NCBI GenBank assembly: GCA_018714565.1
Contig: DVNH01000048.1
Span: forward strand, 1 to 54,503
Length of the DNA stretch: 54,503 nucleotides
DNA from: Candidatus Merdicola faecigallinarum
GTDB lineage: Bacteria > Bacillota > Clostridia > TANB77 > CAG-508
Direction: 5' to 3'
Shown: positions 42,488 to 50,963 of the stretch, piece by piece
Numbering within the stretch: the first letter of the stretch is position 1
Layout: each line of letters opens with the position of its first letter
Program-made: the position numbers and the translations under genes
Notes under the pieces: model-generated
The model's database searches: none
Seen by the model: only the letters and a program-made list of their open reading frames with translations
What the model was told of the DNA's origin: nothing

Positions 42488-43369
42488 TTATGCTCTTGGA
42501 TGAGCTTTTCGATATACATTTTTTAGATTTTCATCTTGGAATTGCATATATACTTGTGTCGAAGAAATATCAGAATGTCCTAACATTGTTTGAATTGCTT
42601 TTAAGTCTGCTCCATTTTGTAATAAGTGAGTAGCAAATGAATGGCGAAGTACATGTGGTGTAATATCTTTTGTAATATGAGCTTGTTCTTTATAATATTT
42701 TACGATCTTCCAGAATCCTTGTCTAGTTAATCTTTTTCCATTTATATTAACAAATAAAGCTTTTTCTTGATCATCTTTTATTAAAATTGGTCTTGCTTCT
42801 TCCATATATTCTTTTAGTGCTTTTATTGAAATTGCTCCTAATGGTATATTTCTTTGCTTCGTAGCATTTCTACAAATAACAAATCCTTCTTCTAATTTTA
42901 CATCATCCACTTCTAAAGAAATAATTTCTGTTACTCTCATTCCTGTTGCATATGCAAATTCTAACATTGCTTTATCTCGAATTCCTTTTAAATCTACATC
43001 CTTTGGTTGTTCTAATAATAGCTCGATTTCTTTTGAAGATAAAATACTTGGTGCTTTTTTCTCAATTTTAGGAGATTGAATTCCTTCTGTTGGATCTTGC
43101 TTTACTTTCTTCATTCTTAATAAGTATTGATAAAAAGAACGTATAGAAGCTAAATTTCTAGATATTGTTGACGTCTTTTTTCCAAGTTCTGTCAAATGAT
43201 GTAAGTATTCATTTATTTCTTTTGCTTCTATTTTTGAATAACTAATATTACTTTTTTCTATGTAATTTGAAAATTGTACGATGTCTCTCTTATATGATTG
43301 TAAAGTATTATTTGACAATTTTTTATCTTTTTGTAAAAATTCTAAAAAAAGTTTTATTTGTTTTTCCAT
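42488..43369 (-). CDS. xerD: Site-specific tyrosine recombinase XerD
   Basis: Resolves chromosome dimers at dif. N-terminal SAM-like core-binding domain (LSNNTLQSYKRDIVQFSNYI). Catalytic residues are complete: Arg145, Lys171, His239, Arg242, His265 and Tyr274, in ATGMRVTEI, HVLRHSFATHLLQNGADL and LGHSDISSTQVYMQ. 293 residues, typical. It sits next to spoIIM, as in many Firmicutes where the pair is conserved. No attachment-site repeats or integrase-associated genes flank it, so it is a housekeeping recombinase, not a mobile-element integrase. Confidence 0.95.
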   Translation of the reverse strand: MEKQIKLFLEFLQKDKKLSNNTLQSYKRDIVQFSNYIEKSNISYSKIEAKEINEYLHHLTELGKKTSTISRNLASIRSFYQYLLRMKKVKQDPTEGIQSPKIEKKAPSILSSKEIELLLEQPKDVDLKGIRDKAMLEFAYATGMRVTEIISLEVDDVKLEEGFVICRNATKQRNIPLGAISIKALKEYMEEARPILIKDDQEKALFVNINGKRLTRQGFWKIVKYYKEQAHITKDITPHVLRHSFATHLLQNGADLKAIQTMLGHSDISSTQVYMQFQDENLKNVYRKAHPRA

Positions 43370-43487
43370 TCTATTATCTCCTTCATTGTATTTTTCTCTA
43401 TTTTATAACATATATTACTTCTTATTTACATAAACCATATATGTTATATCAAATTTATTTCTAATTGTAAATACCCAGTTTGGATTT

Positions 43488-44132
43488 TTACAAATATTTT
43501 ACTGCTGCCATTAATATATTAGAAGAGCCATACACTTCTATAAAAGCAGCTAATATTAGTACCATAATACCGATTAGTGAAAATATTGTATGTCTTATTA
43601 TTTCTACCTTAATATTTTCTTTTCTTTTATCTTTCATAATTGAATGATATAAGTTCATTCCACTTACCGATAAAGCAAGAAAAATTGGAATAATCATTAT
43701 GTTTTGCAATAATATACTACTTACACTAAATAGCATTCCTTTCCCAGTTCCTAATACAGCAATTGCTGCTGATATTGCATAAGATATGCAAAAACCTCGA
43801 TAAGCAATATATAAATATACAATCGGCATCCCTATTACTGTTGACCCCATAAACCAAAGAAAAATTCCCATTATCACATTTGATTTAATCGAGCTTTTCA
43901 ACAGTGCTTCTTGATCAATCGTAGTATTTCCTTCTTTTAAAGTTTGTATGAAATTTTGAATATAATTTTTAACTTCTGTTTGCTCTGCTTCTTGCATGTA
44001 ATTTAAAAATAATACTCCTAAAATAATTCCTATCAAAAAAATCATACAAGCAGATAAATACTCTTTTTTATTGTTAACGATATGTTTTAATATAATTTCT
44101 TTTATTTTTCCTTTGCTCTTCTCTTTTCTCAT
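43488..44132 (-). CDS. spoIIM: Stage II sporulation protein M
   Basis: Membrane subunit of the SpoIIDMP engulfment complex. After a basic N-terminus there are five to six hydrophobic helices, with the family motif GIILGVLFLNYMQ in helix 1, then SNVIMGIFLWFMGSTVIGMP and RGFCISYAISAAIAVLG. The frame opens at 44165; ATG at 44132 (MRKEKSKG) follows GGAGGAAT and is preferred, giving 214 residues. Upstream of xerD. Its partner SpoIIP is at 11.8 kb; spoIID is not in the window. Confidence 0.94.
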   Translation of the reverse strand: MRKEKSKGKIKEIILKHIVNNKKEYLSACMIFLIGIILGVLFLNYMQEAEQTEVKNYIQNFIQTLKEGNTTIDQEALLKSSIKSNVIMGIFLWFMGSTVIGMPIVYLYIAYRGFCISYAISAAIAVLGTGKGMLFSVSSILLQNIMIIPIFLALSVSGMNLYHSIMKDKRKENIKVEIIRHTIFSLIGIMVLILAAFIEVYGSSNILMAAVKYL

Positions 44133-44201
44133 TTTATTCCTCCAATGGACTAATTTCTTATACATAATGTCTATTCAATAAAATGAGATTTAGAACTATT
44201 T

Positions 44202-45398
44202 TCATTTTTTTTCTATTACTTTTCCGTAAACGCCTCCGCCACCAGCTTGTATTTCCATTTTTCCTTCTCGTGACTGCATAATCATGGTTGCAATTTTCTC
44301 ACCACAAACAGCATCTATATCATCAAAAGACAAACGATGTAAAATATTCATTTCTGTTTCAAAATGGTCTAATAATTTATCAATTGTTTTCTTTCCTAGC
44401 CCTGGTATAAACGTTAATGGCACTTGATAAACATAAGGAGGTCTATCTTTTGGACTCATTGTTTTCGATTTATCTTTTATTATCTCAATTCGATCAAAAA
44501 CTCCCATTGTTATATTTCTACTATCACAAGTATCGCATTTAGTTACTGGCGCGTCTCCTGGTATGTTTTTTCCACACACTTCACAATACGTTCTATGGTA
44601 TTTTCCAAGTTTTGGATCTAATCCATAATTACAAAGTATTTTTCTTCCATCTTCTTTTTTGATGGCTTTTAATAATTCTTTAAAACTAATATTTTCTACT
44701 AAAATTTTATTGTATTCCCTTGCAATCTTTGGTAATGAATGTGCATCCGAATTTGTTAAAAACGTTTTATTTTCTAATTCTGAAATTTCATCTGCCAAAA
44801 AAGTATCAGAGCTTAATCCTAGCTCAATTGCTGGAATTCTACTATATTTTTCTTTAAAAATTCTTTCCAATCGACTTGTACAATTCCCATAAAAGCTCTT
44901 ATGTGGTGTAAAGGCATGGGCAGGGATTAAAACTCCATTGTATTTTTCTACAATATCAATTAATTCATAAGCAGATAAGTCTGCTCTTTGGGAGCTTAAA
45001 GTAATATTTTTGATATGTTTACTCATTTCGTTTGAAAAGCCTTTCATATCTTTTAATTTTGGAAAATAACAAAGGTTATGGGCACTTCCTGTTTTTCCTT
45101 CGTCATTTATTTCTGCAGTTTCTATTTCACTTCCTAAGATAATACAAACTTTATCTTTGTATACAATTCCTCCATCTTCTATCTCGTATGCTTCTCCTGT
45201 TTTTAAAAATTCTTCTATATCTTCTATTACATAAGGAGAAGCACAATCAATAATTCCAACTATATTAATTCCTTTTCTTTCGAAACATTCTTTTGCAATA
45301 TTCGCAAAATTCAAGCTTCGAGCAGCTGTAATTTTTATTGGTTTATTATTTTCACTTCTTCCTATGTGTACATGTAAATCTGCAAATATTTCGTTCAT
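44202..45398 (-). CDS. Endonuclease Q-like PHP-domain nuclease
   Basis: Belongs to the EndoQ/YqxK family (PHP-fold endonuclease that nicks 5' of deaminated bases). PHP metal motifs are DLHVHIGRS at the N-terminus, IPAHAFTPHKSFYG near 160, and LTNSDAHSLPKIA near 225. A zinc finger follows: YCEVCGKNIPGDAPVTKCDT, then CDS (four cysteines, about 268-290). A helix-hairpin-helix (FIPGLGKKTIDKLL, about 335) binds DNA. 398 residues. ATG at 45398 follows AAAGGAG. All predicted ligands are present, so activity is expected; the repair specificity is inferred from archaeal and Bacillus members. Confidence 0.9.
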   Translation of the reverse strand: MNEIFADLHVHIGRSENNKPIKITAARSLNFANIAKECFERKGINIVGIIDCASPYVIEDIEEFLKTGEAYEIEDGGIVYKDKVCIILGSEIETAEINDEGKTGSAHNLCYFPKLKDMKGFSNEMSKHIKNITLSSQRADLSAYELIDIVEKYNGVLIPAHAFTPHKSFYGNCTSRLERIFKEKYSRIPAIELGLSSDTFLADEISELENKTFLTNSDAHSLPKIAREYNKILVENISFKELLKAIKKEDGRKILCNYGLDPKLGKYHRTYCEVCGKNIPGDAPVTKCDTCDSRNITMGVFDRIEIIKDKSKTMSPKDRPPYVYQVPLTFIPGLGKKTIDKLLDHFETEMNILHRLSFDDIDAVCGEKIATMIMQSREGKMEIQAGGGGVYGKVIEKK

Positions 45399-45416
45399 TT
45401 TTTCTCTCCTTTATTA

Positions 45417-45445
45417 TAGGGCAATGCTAATATTAGCACGCCCTA
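45417..45445. terminator. Two-tier hairpin between the HD-like gene and the EndoQ-like gene
   Basis: Outer TAGGGC / GCCCTA and inner GCTAATATTAGC. On the plus strand a T-rich tail follows; on the minus strand it directly precedes the EndoQ-like ribosome site. It could terminate or attenuate. Confidence 0.5.
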
Positions 45446-45459
45446 CTCTTTTTATTTTT

Positions 45460-46278
45460 TTATGATATATTTTCATCTTCTAATAGTTCTGAAAACTTAT
45501 GATTTTTGTCAATTTCTAATGCCACTTCTTGTTTTAATCTTCTTTCTGCATTTAACTTTTGTCTATTATCTCGATATCCATCTTTATTTTTCTCTATTTT
45601 CTTTCCTTCTATATAAATTTTTCTAGCTTCTGTACGATATTCGATTTGAGCATTAATTCCATGAACAATATCATATTTCGGTAGTGCATTTATTTTTTTT
45701 TGCCATTTCGTGATAATTTTACTTTTATCTATCCCCAACGTATTTAAATTTTCAACTTCCATAACAAATTCTTTAAAGTCATCTAGATATCGATTTTGAA
45801 GTCCTGCTAAATTTTCATTTTCCAAAATAAATAATGCTTCTACTGGAGTAAATGCCCTTCTATCATCACGATCTAAAAGCATTCCAAAGTTATCAATTAA
45901 TTCTAAAAAATCTCCTTCTTTTTCTCTATTTTGAACTGGTTCATATCGATTTACTTGCATACAAATTTGACAAAAGTGATCATCGAATCCTAATGTTTTT
46001 AAATACTCTGCCCCTTCTTTAGCATATGTTTTTACTTTATTTATATCATATGCAATTGCTGTTTTTTTACATCCATATAATAAACAAGCAGTTAGTACCA
46101 AATTAGAATCTATATCTAATTTGGTATGTTCCAAAAATTCTCTTGCCATTTCTGTTTTAAAAATAACTGTATTATCAAAAAAACATTCATGTTTTCTTTT
46201 AAAATATAAGATAATTTTCATTTTTTCTGACAAACTTTTTTCTGATAATATATATTCAGCAAAACTCATATCAACCAT
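45460..46278 (-). CDS. Uncharacterised helical protein, possibly degenerate HD domain
   Basis: 272 residues, cytosolic, no signal or membrane helix. The middle reads SNLVLTACLLYGCKKTAIAY (where an HD protein would have LLHD), CMQVNRYEPVQNREKEGDFL and LDRDDRRAFTPVEALFILEN, reminiscent of HD-GYP-like helices without the metal-binding His-Asp pair. The C-terminus is strongly basic and helical (DNRQKLNAERRLKQEVALEI). ATG at 46278 follows AAAGGAG. It lies upstream of the EndoQ-like gene and downstream of coaE on the same strand. If related to HD phosphohydrolases it is probably catalytically dead; the function is unknown. Confidence 0.6.
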   Translation of the reverse strand: MVDMSFAEYILSEKSLSEKMKIILYFKRKHECFFDNTVIFKTEMAREFLEHTKLDIDSNLVLTACLLYGCKKTAIAYDINKVKTYAKEGAEYLKTLGFDDHFCQICMQVNRYEPVQNREKEGDFLELIDNFGMLLDRDDRRAFTPVEALFILENENLAGLQNRYLDDFKEFVMEVENLNTLGIDKSKIITKWQKKINALPKYDIVHGINAQIEYRTEARKIYIEGKKIEKNKDGYRDNRQKLNAERRLKQEVALEIDKNHKFSELLEDENIS

Positions 46279-46373
46279 ATTACATTACTCCTTTTATCTC
46301 TTGTTCCATTTTCATTATATTCGATAAACTTATTTTATTCAATATCATTATGTAAATGTAATATGTTTGTAAT

Positions 46374-46425
46374 AAAAAGGACTTAAAATATTAAACATAT
46401 CCTTGTTTAATATTTTAAGCCTTTT
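46374..46425. terminator. Terminator of coaE
   Basis: A long stem, AAAAAGG-(A/G)-CTTAAAATATTAAAC with its complement, around a 7-base loop; one mismatch; A/T runs on both sides. Confidence 0.85.
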
Positions 46426-46436
46426 TCAATTGTTTT

Positions 46437-47012
46437 CTAAATTTTAATCTTTGCAATTTGTTCTTCTATATTTTTTATGTCTTCGTTATTATAAATAATA
46501 TATTCTGCATTTTCTGTAAAGAATTCGTTGCTATTTTGTGCATTCAATCTTTTCTCCGCTTCCTCTTTTGTAATTCCATCTCTTTTCATAACACGATTAA
46601 TTTGTTTATTTCGGTCTGCTATTACTGCAATTACAAAATCACAGATTTGATTTAAATTACTTTCATATAGCAAAGGAGCATTTACTACAATTATTTTTTT
46701 CTTTAAATGATTAATTCGTTTTTTTATTTCATCTACTACATGAATAAAGGTTAATTTATTTAATTCTTCTCTTTTTGCTTCATCTTCAAATATAATATTC
46801 GCTAATTTTTTACGATTTAATTCTCCTTTATTATCAATAATTCCAGACCCAAAACAATTTACGATGGATTTTAAATACATCGTTCCTTTTTTGGATAATT
46901 CTTTTGCGATCTTATCGGCATCTACAATTTCTGCATTGTATTTTTCTTCTAATATAGCACATACTGTATCTTTTCCTGCTCCTGAACTACCTGTTATTCC
47001 TATTATTTTCAT
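46437..47012 (-). CDS. coaE: Dephospho-CoA kinase
   Basis: Final step of CoA biosynthesis, phosphorylating dephospho-CoA at the 3' hydroxyl. The P-loop is GITGSSGAGKDTVC, then VDADKIAKEL (substrate-binding Asp), IIVVNAPLLYESNL (Walker B-like; usual form is E-x-P-L-L-F/Y-E) and the lid QINRVMKRDGITKEEAEKRL. 191 residues, slightly short but complete. ATG at 47012 follows GAGGAGGAAT. Flanked by strong terminators on both sides, so a single-gene unit. Confidence 0.94.
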   Translation of the reverse strand: MKIIGITGSSGAGKDTVCAILEEKYNAEIVDADKIAKELSKKGTMYLKSIVNCFGSGIIDNKGELNRKKLANIIFEDEAKREELNKLTFIHVVDEIKKRINHLKKKIIVVNAPLLYESNLNQICDFVIAVIADRNKQINRVMKRDGITKEEAEKRLNAQNSNEFFTENAEYIIYNNEDIKNIEEQIAKIKI

Positions 47013-47137
47013 GTAGATTCCTCCTCATCTTTTTTCAAATCAGTACATTTATATTATACCTGAAAATGCCAAAAAATTCAAGCAGTTTGATTGAATTGCC
47101 AATCCAGGATAAAATTCGTTGTATCATTAAATAAAAT

Positions 47138-47179
47138 AAGCATATTCATTTTATTTATAAAAAATAAGTGAATATGCTT
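47138..47179. terminator. Terminator of the pilin-NlpC fusion gene
   Basis: Arms AAGCATATTCA / TGAATATGCTT extended by A/T-rich pairs, 13 bases past the stop. Confidence 0.8.
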
Positions 47180-47191
47180 GTTTATTTAAAA

Positions 47192-48397
47192 CTATGTTTG
47201 ATCTTTTAATCTTATGATATATGTAGCTGTTTTGTCTACATATCTACTTTCACAAGGTCCTACTGTCTTGAAACGATAAATTGCATTTCCGTTTACTGTT
47301 TTATAAGAATATGCATTTCCAACTCCACTTCCTCTTCCTGCATCATACCATTTATTATTTCCTATATAAATATTAGTATGTCCAGGATATAAACAAATAT
47401 CTCCAGGTTTTAGATTTCCTTCTTTTTTCAATTGATTTGGAGTTTTGTTTACTCGTATAATTTTAGCAAATTTTTCAATTCTTTTTTTGGTAGAATCTTT
47501 TGCTTTTAATTCTCCACTTGCATTTGAATAAATATCTTCCTTCTGTTTTGTAATTCCTAAGTCATAAAATGCCCAAAATACAATTCTTGCACAATTGGTT
47601 GTTCTCGCTCCTTTTTTTGCGTCTGCAAAAGAATTATGAGTTCTCTTTTCACCTAAACTTCTTTTATTATTACTATATTCCCAATATTTTCCTGCTTTAT
47701 AATCTTTTTCAATTTGCTTAGAATAGTCTCCTATCGTTGATAACAATTGTGTAACATTTTTCTTTTCTTTGTCCTCTTCTGTATTATTATTTTGCTTCTC
47801 TCCACTTTCATTTTTATTCTGACCATTATTTGTAGAAGAACTACTAGAAGTATCACTATTGTTAGAAGATTGATTATTACTATTTTGTTTATCACTATTC
47901 GATTTTTCATTATTATTTTTATTATTTGAATTTTGCTTATTATTGTCATTGCTTTGTGTTTTTGAATCCGTTTCTTGAACTGCTGCCAATCTTGATTCAC
48001 TCACTGTTTGTTCCGACATAAAATGATATAATATAGCCCATATTCCTTGTGCTCCATAAATAACAATAATAGAAACTACTAACCCAATTAATTTCTTCTT
48101 CAAATTTGCTTTATCCGATGGATTAGCCATCATATATTGGATTCCTAAAATAATTGTAACAATGATAACAATCACCGTTGCCACTGCTACCAACATACGT
48201 CCAATCGGTAGTGCAAAACCTTGTAATTCCGTATCCGAAATAATAGAACCACCTTGCTTTTTTCCCTCTACAATAAACGAATCTGCATTTTCTTTCATCG
48301 TATCAAAATTATCTATTGCCAAACAAAATACGGGAAAGTAGAAAGATAAAAAGATAAAGAATATTAACATTATACTAAATTTGTTTATTTTCTTCAT
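47192..48397 (-). CDS. T4SS-pilin-like membrane segment fused to an NlpC/P60-like hydrolase
   Basis: Signal peptide at 1-28 (FSFYFPVFCLAID). Two membrane helices at about 65-90 and 103-125 are joined by MANPSDKANLKKK, the layout of TrbC/VirB2-type T4SS pilin domains (G-I-Q-Y-M-M turn). An Asn/Ser/Lys low-complexity linker spans about 145-210. The C-terminal domain (about 220-401) looks like NlpC/P60: TNCARIVFWAF (candidate nucleophile Cys269), LKPGDICLYPGHTNIYIGNN (candidate His340) and WYDAGRGSG. So a membrane-embedded anchor displays a peptidoglycan hydrolase outside. 401 residues; ATG at 48397 after GGCGGTG. No other T4SS gene is nearby. Pilus assembly is doubtful; cell-wall remodelling is the likelier role. 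Domain calls are from motif reading only. Confidence 0.72.
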   Translation of the reverse strand: MKKINKFSIMLIFFIFLSFYFPVFCLAIDNFDTMKENADSFIVEGKKQGGSIISDTELQGFALPIGRMLVAVATVIVIIVTIILGIQYMMANPSDKANLKKKLIGLVVSIIVIYGAQGIWAILYHFMSEQTVSESRLAAVQETDSKTQSNDNNKQNSNNKNNNEKSNSDKQNSNNQSSNNSDTSSSSSTNNGQNKNESGEKQNNNTEEDKEKKNVTQLLSTIGDYSKQIEKDYKAGKYWEYSNNKRSLGEKRTHNSFADAKKGARTTNCARIVFWAFYDLGITKQKEDIYSNASGELKAKDSTKKRIEKFAKIIRVNKTPNQLKKEGNLKPGDICLYPGHTNIYIGNNKWYDAGRGSGVGNAYSYKTVNGNAIYRFKTVGPCESRYVDKTATYIIRLKDQT

Positions 48398-48483
48398 TTT
48401 TTCACCGCCTAATTAGAAGGTCACATTTTTTATATTATACCATATTCTTCCCGTCTTCTCAACATTATGTAGACTTGCTTTTA

Positions 48484-49716
48484 TTATATTGTAACTATCT
48501 TCTGTGTATAATCTAAATTTGCCCATGAATCATATTCATAGCCTAGCGTATAAATATTGGTTGCAAAAATATCTTTTTCTAGCATATTCTTTAATTGCTT
48601 ATTATTACATTGATCCATATATTTTTTTACAGATGTTATCATGGATAATTTAGGATTTGCTTTCGTTATTTGAGACAATAACATCCTACCATTATCATTA
48701 AATCCTAATACTCGAATATATGGAGTTATCTTTTTAGCTACTTGCATATCTTTTTCTTGAATTCCTAATAATATGTGAAGTAAGATTCGTTGTATTCTAG
48801 TTTGAGTATAACGTTTTGATTTTACAATATTTATCAAATCATATAATGTATTCGATTCATTTGCAGCACTCTTTAATAAATTTTCTAATCCTTCTCCCAC
48901 ATCTGGATATTTTTTAATCTCTTCTATAGTCATTCTTCTTAATAAGTAAATAATTTCATGTTCAAATTTTGACAAATCAAACATATAATTTCCTTTTTTA
49001 TACTCTTCACGAAGCAATCCATATGCACTACTTGGCATAACTCTTCTTATGTCTTTAAACTCATTATGTCTCATCATATCTCGTATTCCAGTACTACTCG
49101 CATACTCATCTACAATACATCTCTCATGATAATAAACTTTTTGCCTTTTTACTGCCATTGGCTTTATTTTCGATTTTGTTTTTCGTAACGCTTTTAGATA
49201 TTCAATTGCTAATATATTGTTAGGTTTTGAGAGAATATTAGAAAAACTAGAAAGATCATTAAGATACATTAGAACTGCATTTTCTCTTGCTTTCGGAAAA
49301 GAGTGTCCTTTCTTTAATTCATGGCTTAACAAAGCAGTATATTCTTTTGGTTCTTCATATAAAACATTGGCCAATTTATTTAAAGCATCAATGTCACAAG
49401 ACTCACATCCGAATGATATATGATTTACAATTTTCAATGAATTTAAAATTTTAATTGCACCTTCTGCAAAATTTTCTGCACTTGAGGTAGCATAAACAGT
49501 TGGAAGTTCTATCACTAAATCTACCCCATTTAATAACGCCATTTCTGTTTTTGTCCATTTATTAATTAATGAAGGATTTCCCCTTTGTACAAAATTACCA
49601 CTCATAACACAAATAACAAAGTCAGCATGCGTTTTTCGTTTGGATTCTGCTAAATGGTATAAATGCCCATTATGAAATGGATTATATTCTGTTACAATTC
49701 CTAGTATTTCACTCAT
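48484..49716 (-). CDS. tmcAL: tRNA(Met) cytidine acetate ligase
   Basis: Makes N4-acetylcytidine at the wobble position of elongator tRNA-Met using acetate and ATP (YlbM family). The N-terminal nucleotidyltransferase fold has GIVTEYNPFHNGHLYHLAES (HxGH-like motif), VMSGNFVQRGNPSLINKWTK and ASSTGIRDMM (the ISSTxIR-type motif); the C-terminal helical domain follows. 410 residues, standard. ATG at 49716 after GAAGGAGG. Divergent from rnhA; the two promoters share their -10 region. Confidence 0.94.
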   Translation of the reverse strand: MSEILGIVTEYNPFHNGHLYHLAESKRKTHADFVICVMSGNFVQRGNPSLINKWTKTEMALLNGVDLVIELPTVYATSSAENFAEGAIKILNSLKIVNHISFGCESCDIDALNKLANVLYEEPKEYTALLSHELKKGHSFPKARENAVLMYLNDLSSFSNILSKPNNILAIEYLKALRKTKSKIKPMAVKRQKVYYHERCIVDEYASSTGIRDMMRHNEFKDIRRVMPSSAYGLLREEYKKGNYMFDLSKFEHEIIYLLRRMTIEEIKKYPDVGEGLENLLKSAANESNTLYDLINIVKSKRYTQTRIQRILLHILLGIQEKDMQVAKKITPYIRVLGFNDNGRMLLSQITKANPKLSMITSVKKYMDQCNNKQLKNMLEKDIFATNIYTLGYEYDSWANLDYTQKIVTI

Positions 49717-49735
49717 AAAATGCCTCCTTCATTAC

Positions 49736-49764
49736 TTGTATCTTTTTTCATTTATTGATATAAT
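49736..49764 (+). promoter_or_regulatory. Sigma-A promoter of rnhA
   Basis: TTGTAT, 17-base spacer and perfect TATAAT (49759-49764), ending 39 bases before the rnhA start. Confidence 0.75.
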
Positions 49765-49788
49765 ACCATAAAATATAAGATTTTACAA
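49760..49788 (-). promoter_or_regulatory. Sigma-A promoter of tmcAL, sharing the -10 with rnhA
   Basis: On the minus strand TTGTAA (49788-49783), 17-base spacer and TATTAT (49765-49760). Its -10 overlaps five of the six -10 bases of the rnhA promoter. Confidence 0.7.
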
Positions 49789-49803
49789 ATAGTAGGAGAT
49801 CAT

Positions 49804-50241
49804 ATGGAAGAAGTTATTATTTATACAGATGGTGCATGTTCTGGCAATCCTGGACCTGGAGGTTGGGGTTCTATTTTAATGTACAAAAATGAAAAAAAGG
49901 AAATTTCTGGTGGAAATAAAGATACTACCAATAATATTATGGAAATAACTGCTGTAATTGAGGCATTAAAATTATTAAAGTTCCCTTGTTCTGTAAAAAT
50001 ATATAGTGATAGTAGTTATGTTGTAAATTGTTTTAAACAAGGATGGATTTATAATTGGAAAAAAAATGGATGGAAAACGGCTTCCAAAGAACCTGTTAAA
50101 AATAAAGAACTTTGGGAAGAATTATATCATTTTACTACCATACATAAAATTGAATTTATTAAAGTAAAAGGTCATAGTGATAATATTTATAATAATCGTT
50201 GTGATGAACTTGCTAGAAATGCAATTAAACAATTGTCTTAA
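49804..50241 (+). CDS. rnhA: Ribonuclease HI
   Basis: Removes RNA from RNA-DNA hybrids. The catalytic set is complete: Asp9 ([15 protein letters not shown]), Glu47 ([13 protein letters not shown]), Asp69 ([10 protein letters not shown]) and Asp134 (NRCDELARN), with His124 (VKGHSDN) in the flexible loop. The basic protrusion ([20 protein letters not shown]) is of the E. coli type. 145 residues. TAGGAG precedes the ATG. One of the few plus-strand genes here; own promoter and terminator. Confidence 0.97.
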   Translation: MEEVIIYTDGACSGNPGPGGWGSILMYKNEKKEISGGNKDTTNNIMEITAVIEALKLLKFPCSVKIYSDSSYVVNCFKQGWIYNWKKNGWKTASKEPVKNKELWEELYHFTTIHKIEFIKVKGHSDNIYNNRCDELARNAIKQLS

Positions 50242-50242
50242 A

Positions 50243-50306
50243 TAAAAATACACCTTATTTTAATAGACATTTTATTTGTCCACTAAAATATAGGTGTATT
50301 TTATTT
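50243..50306. terminator. Long bidirectional terminator between rnhA and cotJC
   Basis: AATACACCT / AGGTGTATT with further pairing inward (TTTTA...TAAAA, GACA...TGTC) and A/T runs outside. Serves both converging transcripts. Confidence 0.85.
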
Positions 50307-50315
50307 TTATTCTTT

Positions 50316-50963
50316 CTAATTACAATTATTGTCTTGATTACATTCTTTTGCAGCTTTATTTGCCATGTTAGCTACTGTTCCGTCATTCATATAGAATTTT
50401 TTCTCTGCCATTTTGTCTTGAACTCCTCTTAATGCTTCCCCAAATCTTTGGAAGTGTACAATTTCTCTCTGTCGTAAAAATCTTAATGGATCAACAACAT
50501 CTGGTTCATCTCTACTTAGATCAATTAATTTCTCATAAGTTGCTCTTGCTTTTTGCTCTGCTGCTAAATCTTCTTGTAAATTTGCGACAGGATCTCCTTT
50601 TGCTGCAATATATGCTGCTGTAAATGGCATTCCTGCTGCTGATTGAGGATATACATCTACACCGTGATCTGTATAATATGCTCCTAATCCTGCTTTTTCA
50701 ATTTCTTCGATACTAGCTCCTTTGGTTAATTGGTGTACAATTGTTCCAACCATTTCTAAGTGTGCTAGTTCTTCGGTGCCAATATCATTTAAAATTGCTT
50801 TTGCTTTTTGATCCGGCATTCCAAATCTTTGCGATAAATATCTTAAAGAAGCAGCAAGTTCTCCATCTGGACCTCCATATTGTGAGATAATGACTTTTGC
50901 AAGTCTTGGATTTGGGCATTTTATATTAACTGGATATTGTAATGCCTTTGTATAAGTCCACAT
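50316..50963 (-). CDS. cotJC: Spore coat protein CotJC, manganese-catalase fold
   Basis: Ferritin-like dimanganese protein of the inner coat. WTYTKALQYPVNIKCPNPRL at the N-terminus, metal-ligand motifs GELAASLRYLSQRF, IGTEELAHLEMVG and EQKARATYEKLI, and FLRQREIVHFQRFGEAL follow the Mn-catalase pattern. ATG at 50963 (MWTYTK) overlaps the cotJB stop (TAATG) and follows AAAGGGGG; the longer frame to 50990 is rejected. 215 residues. The C-terminus is a Cys/Asn tail (CNQDNNCN). Last gene of cotJABC. Confidence 0.95.
   Translation of the reverse strand: MWTYTKALQYPVNIKCPNPRLAKVIISQYGGPDGELAASLRYLSQRFGMPDQKAKAILNDIGTEELAHLEMVGTIVHQLTKGASIEEIEKAGLGAYYTDHGVDVYPQSAAGMPFTAAYIAAKGDPVANLQEDLAAEQKARATYEKLIDLSRDEPDVVDPLRFLRQREIVHFQRFGEALRGVQDKMAEKKFYMNDGTVANMANKAAKECNQDNNCN

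Noticed and set aside
42488..43369. Tyrosine recombinase as a mobile-element integrase
   Set aside because: Sequence and context (next to spoIIM) match housekeeping XerD; no att-like direct repeats, tRNA target or phage/ICE genes nearby.
47755..47965. Repeat tract in the pilin-NlpC gene as a CRISPR-like or tandem array
   Set aside because: It is low-complexity coding sequence for an Asn/Ser/Lys linker without regular unit or spacer length.
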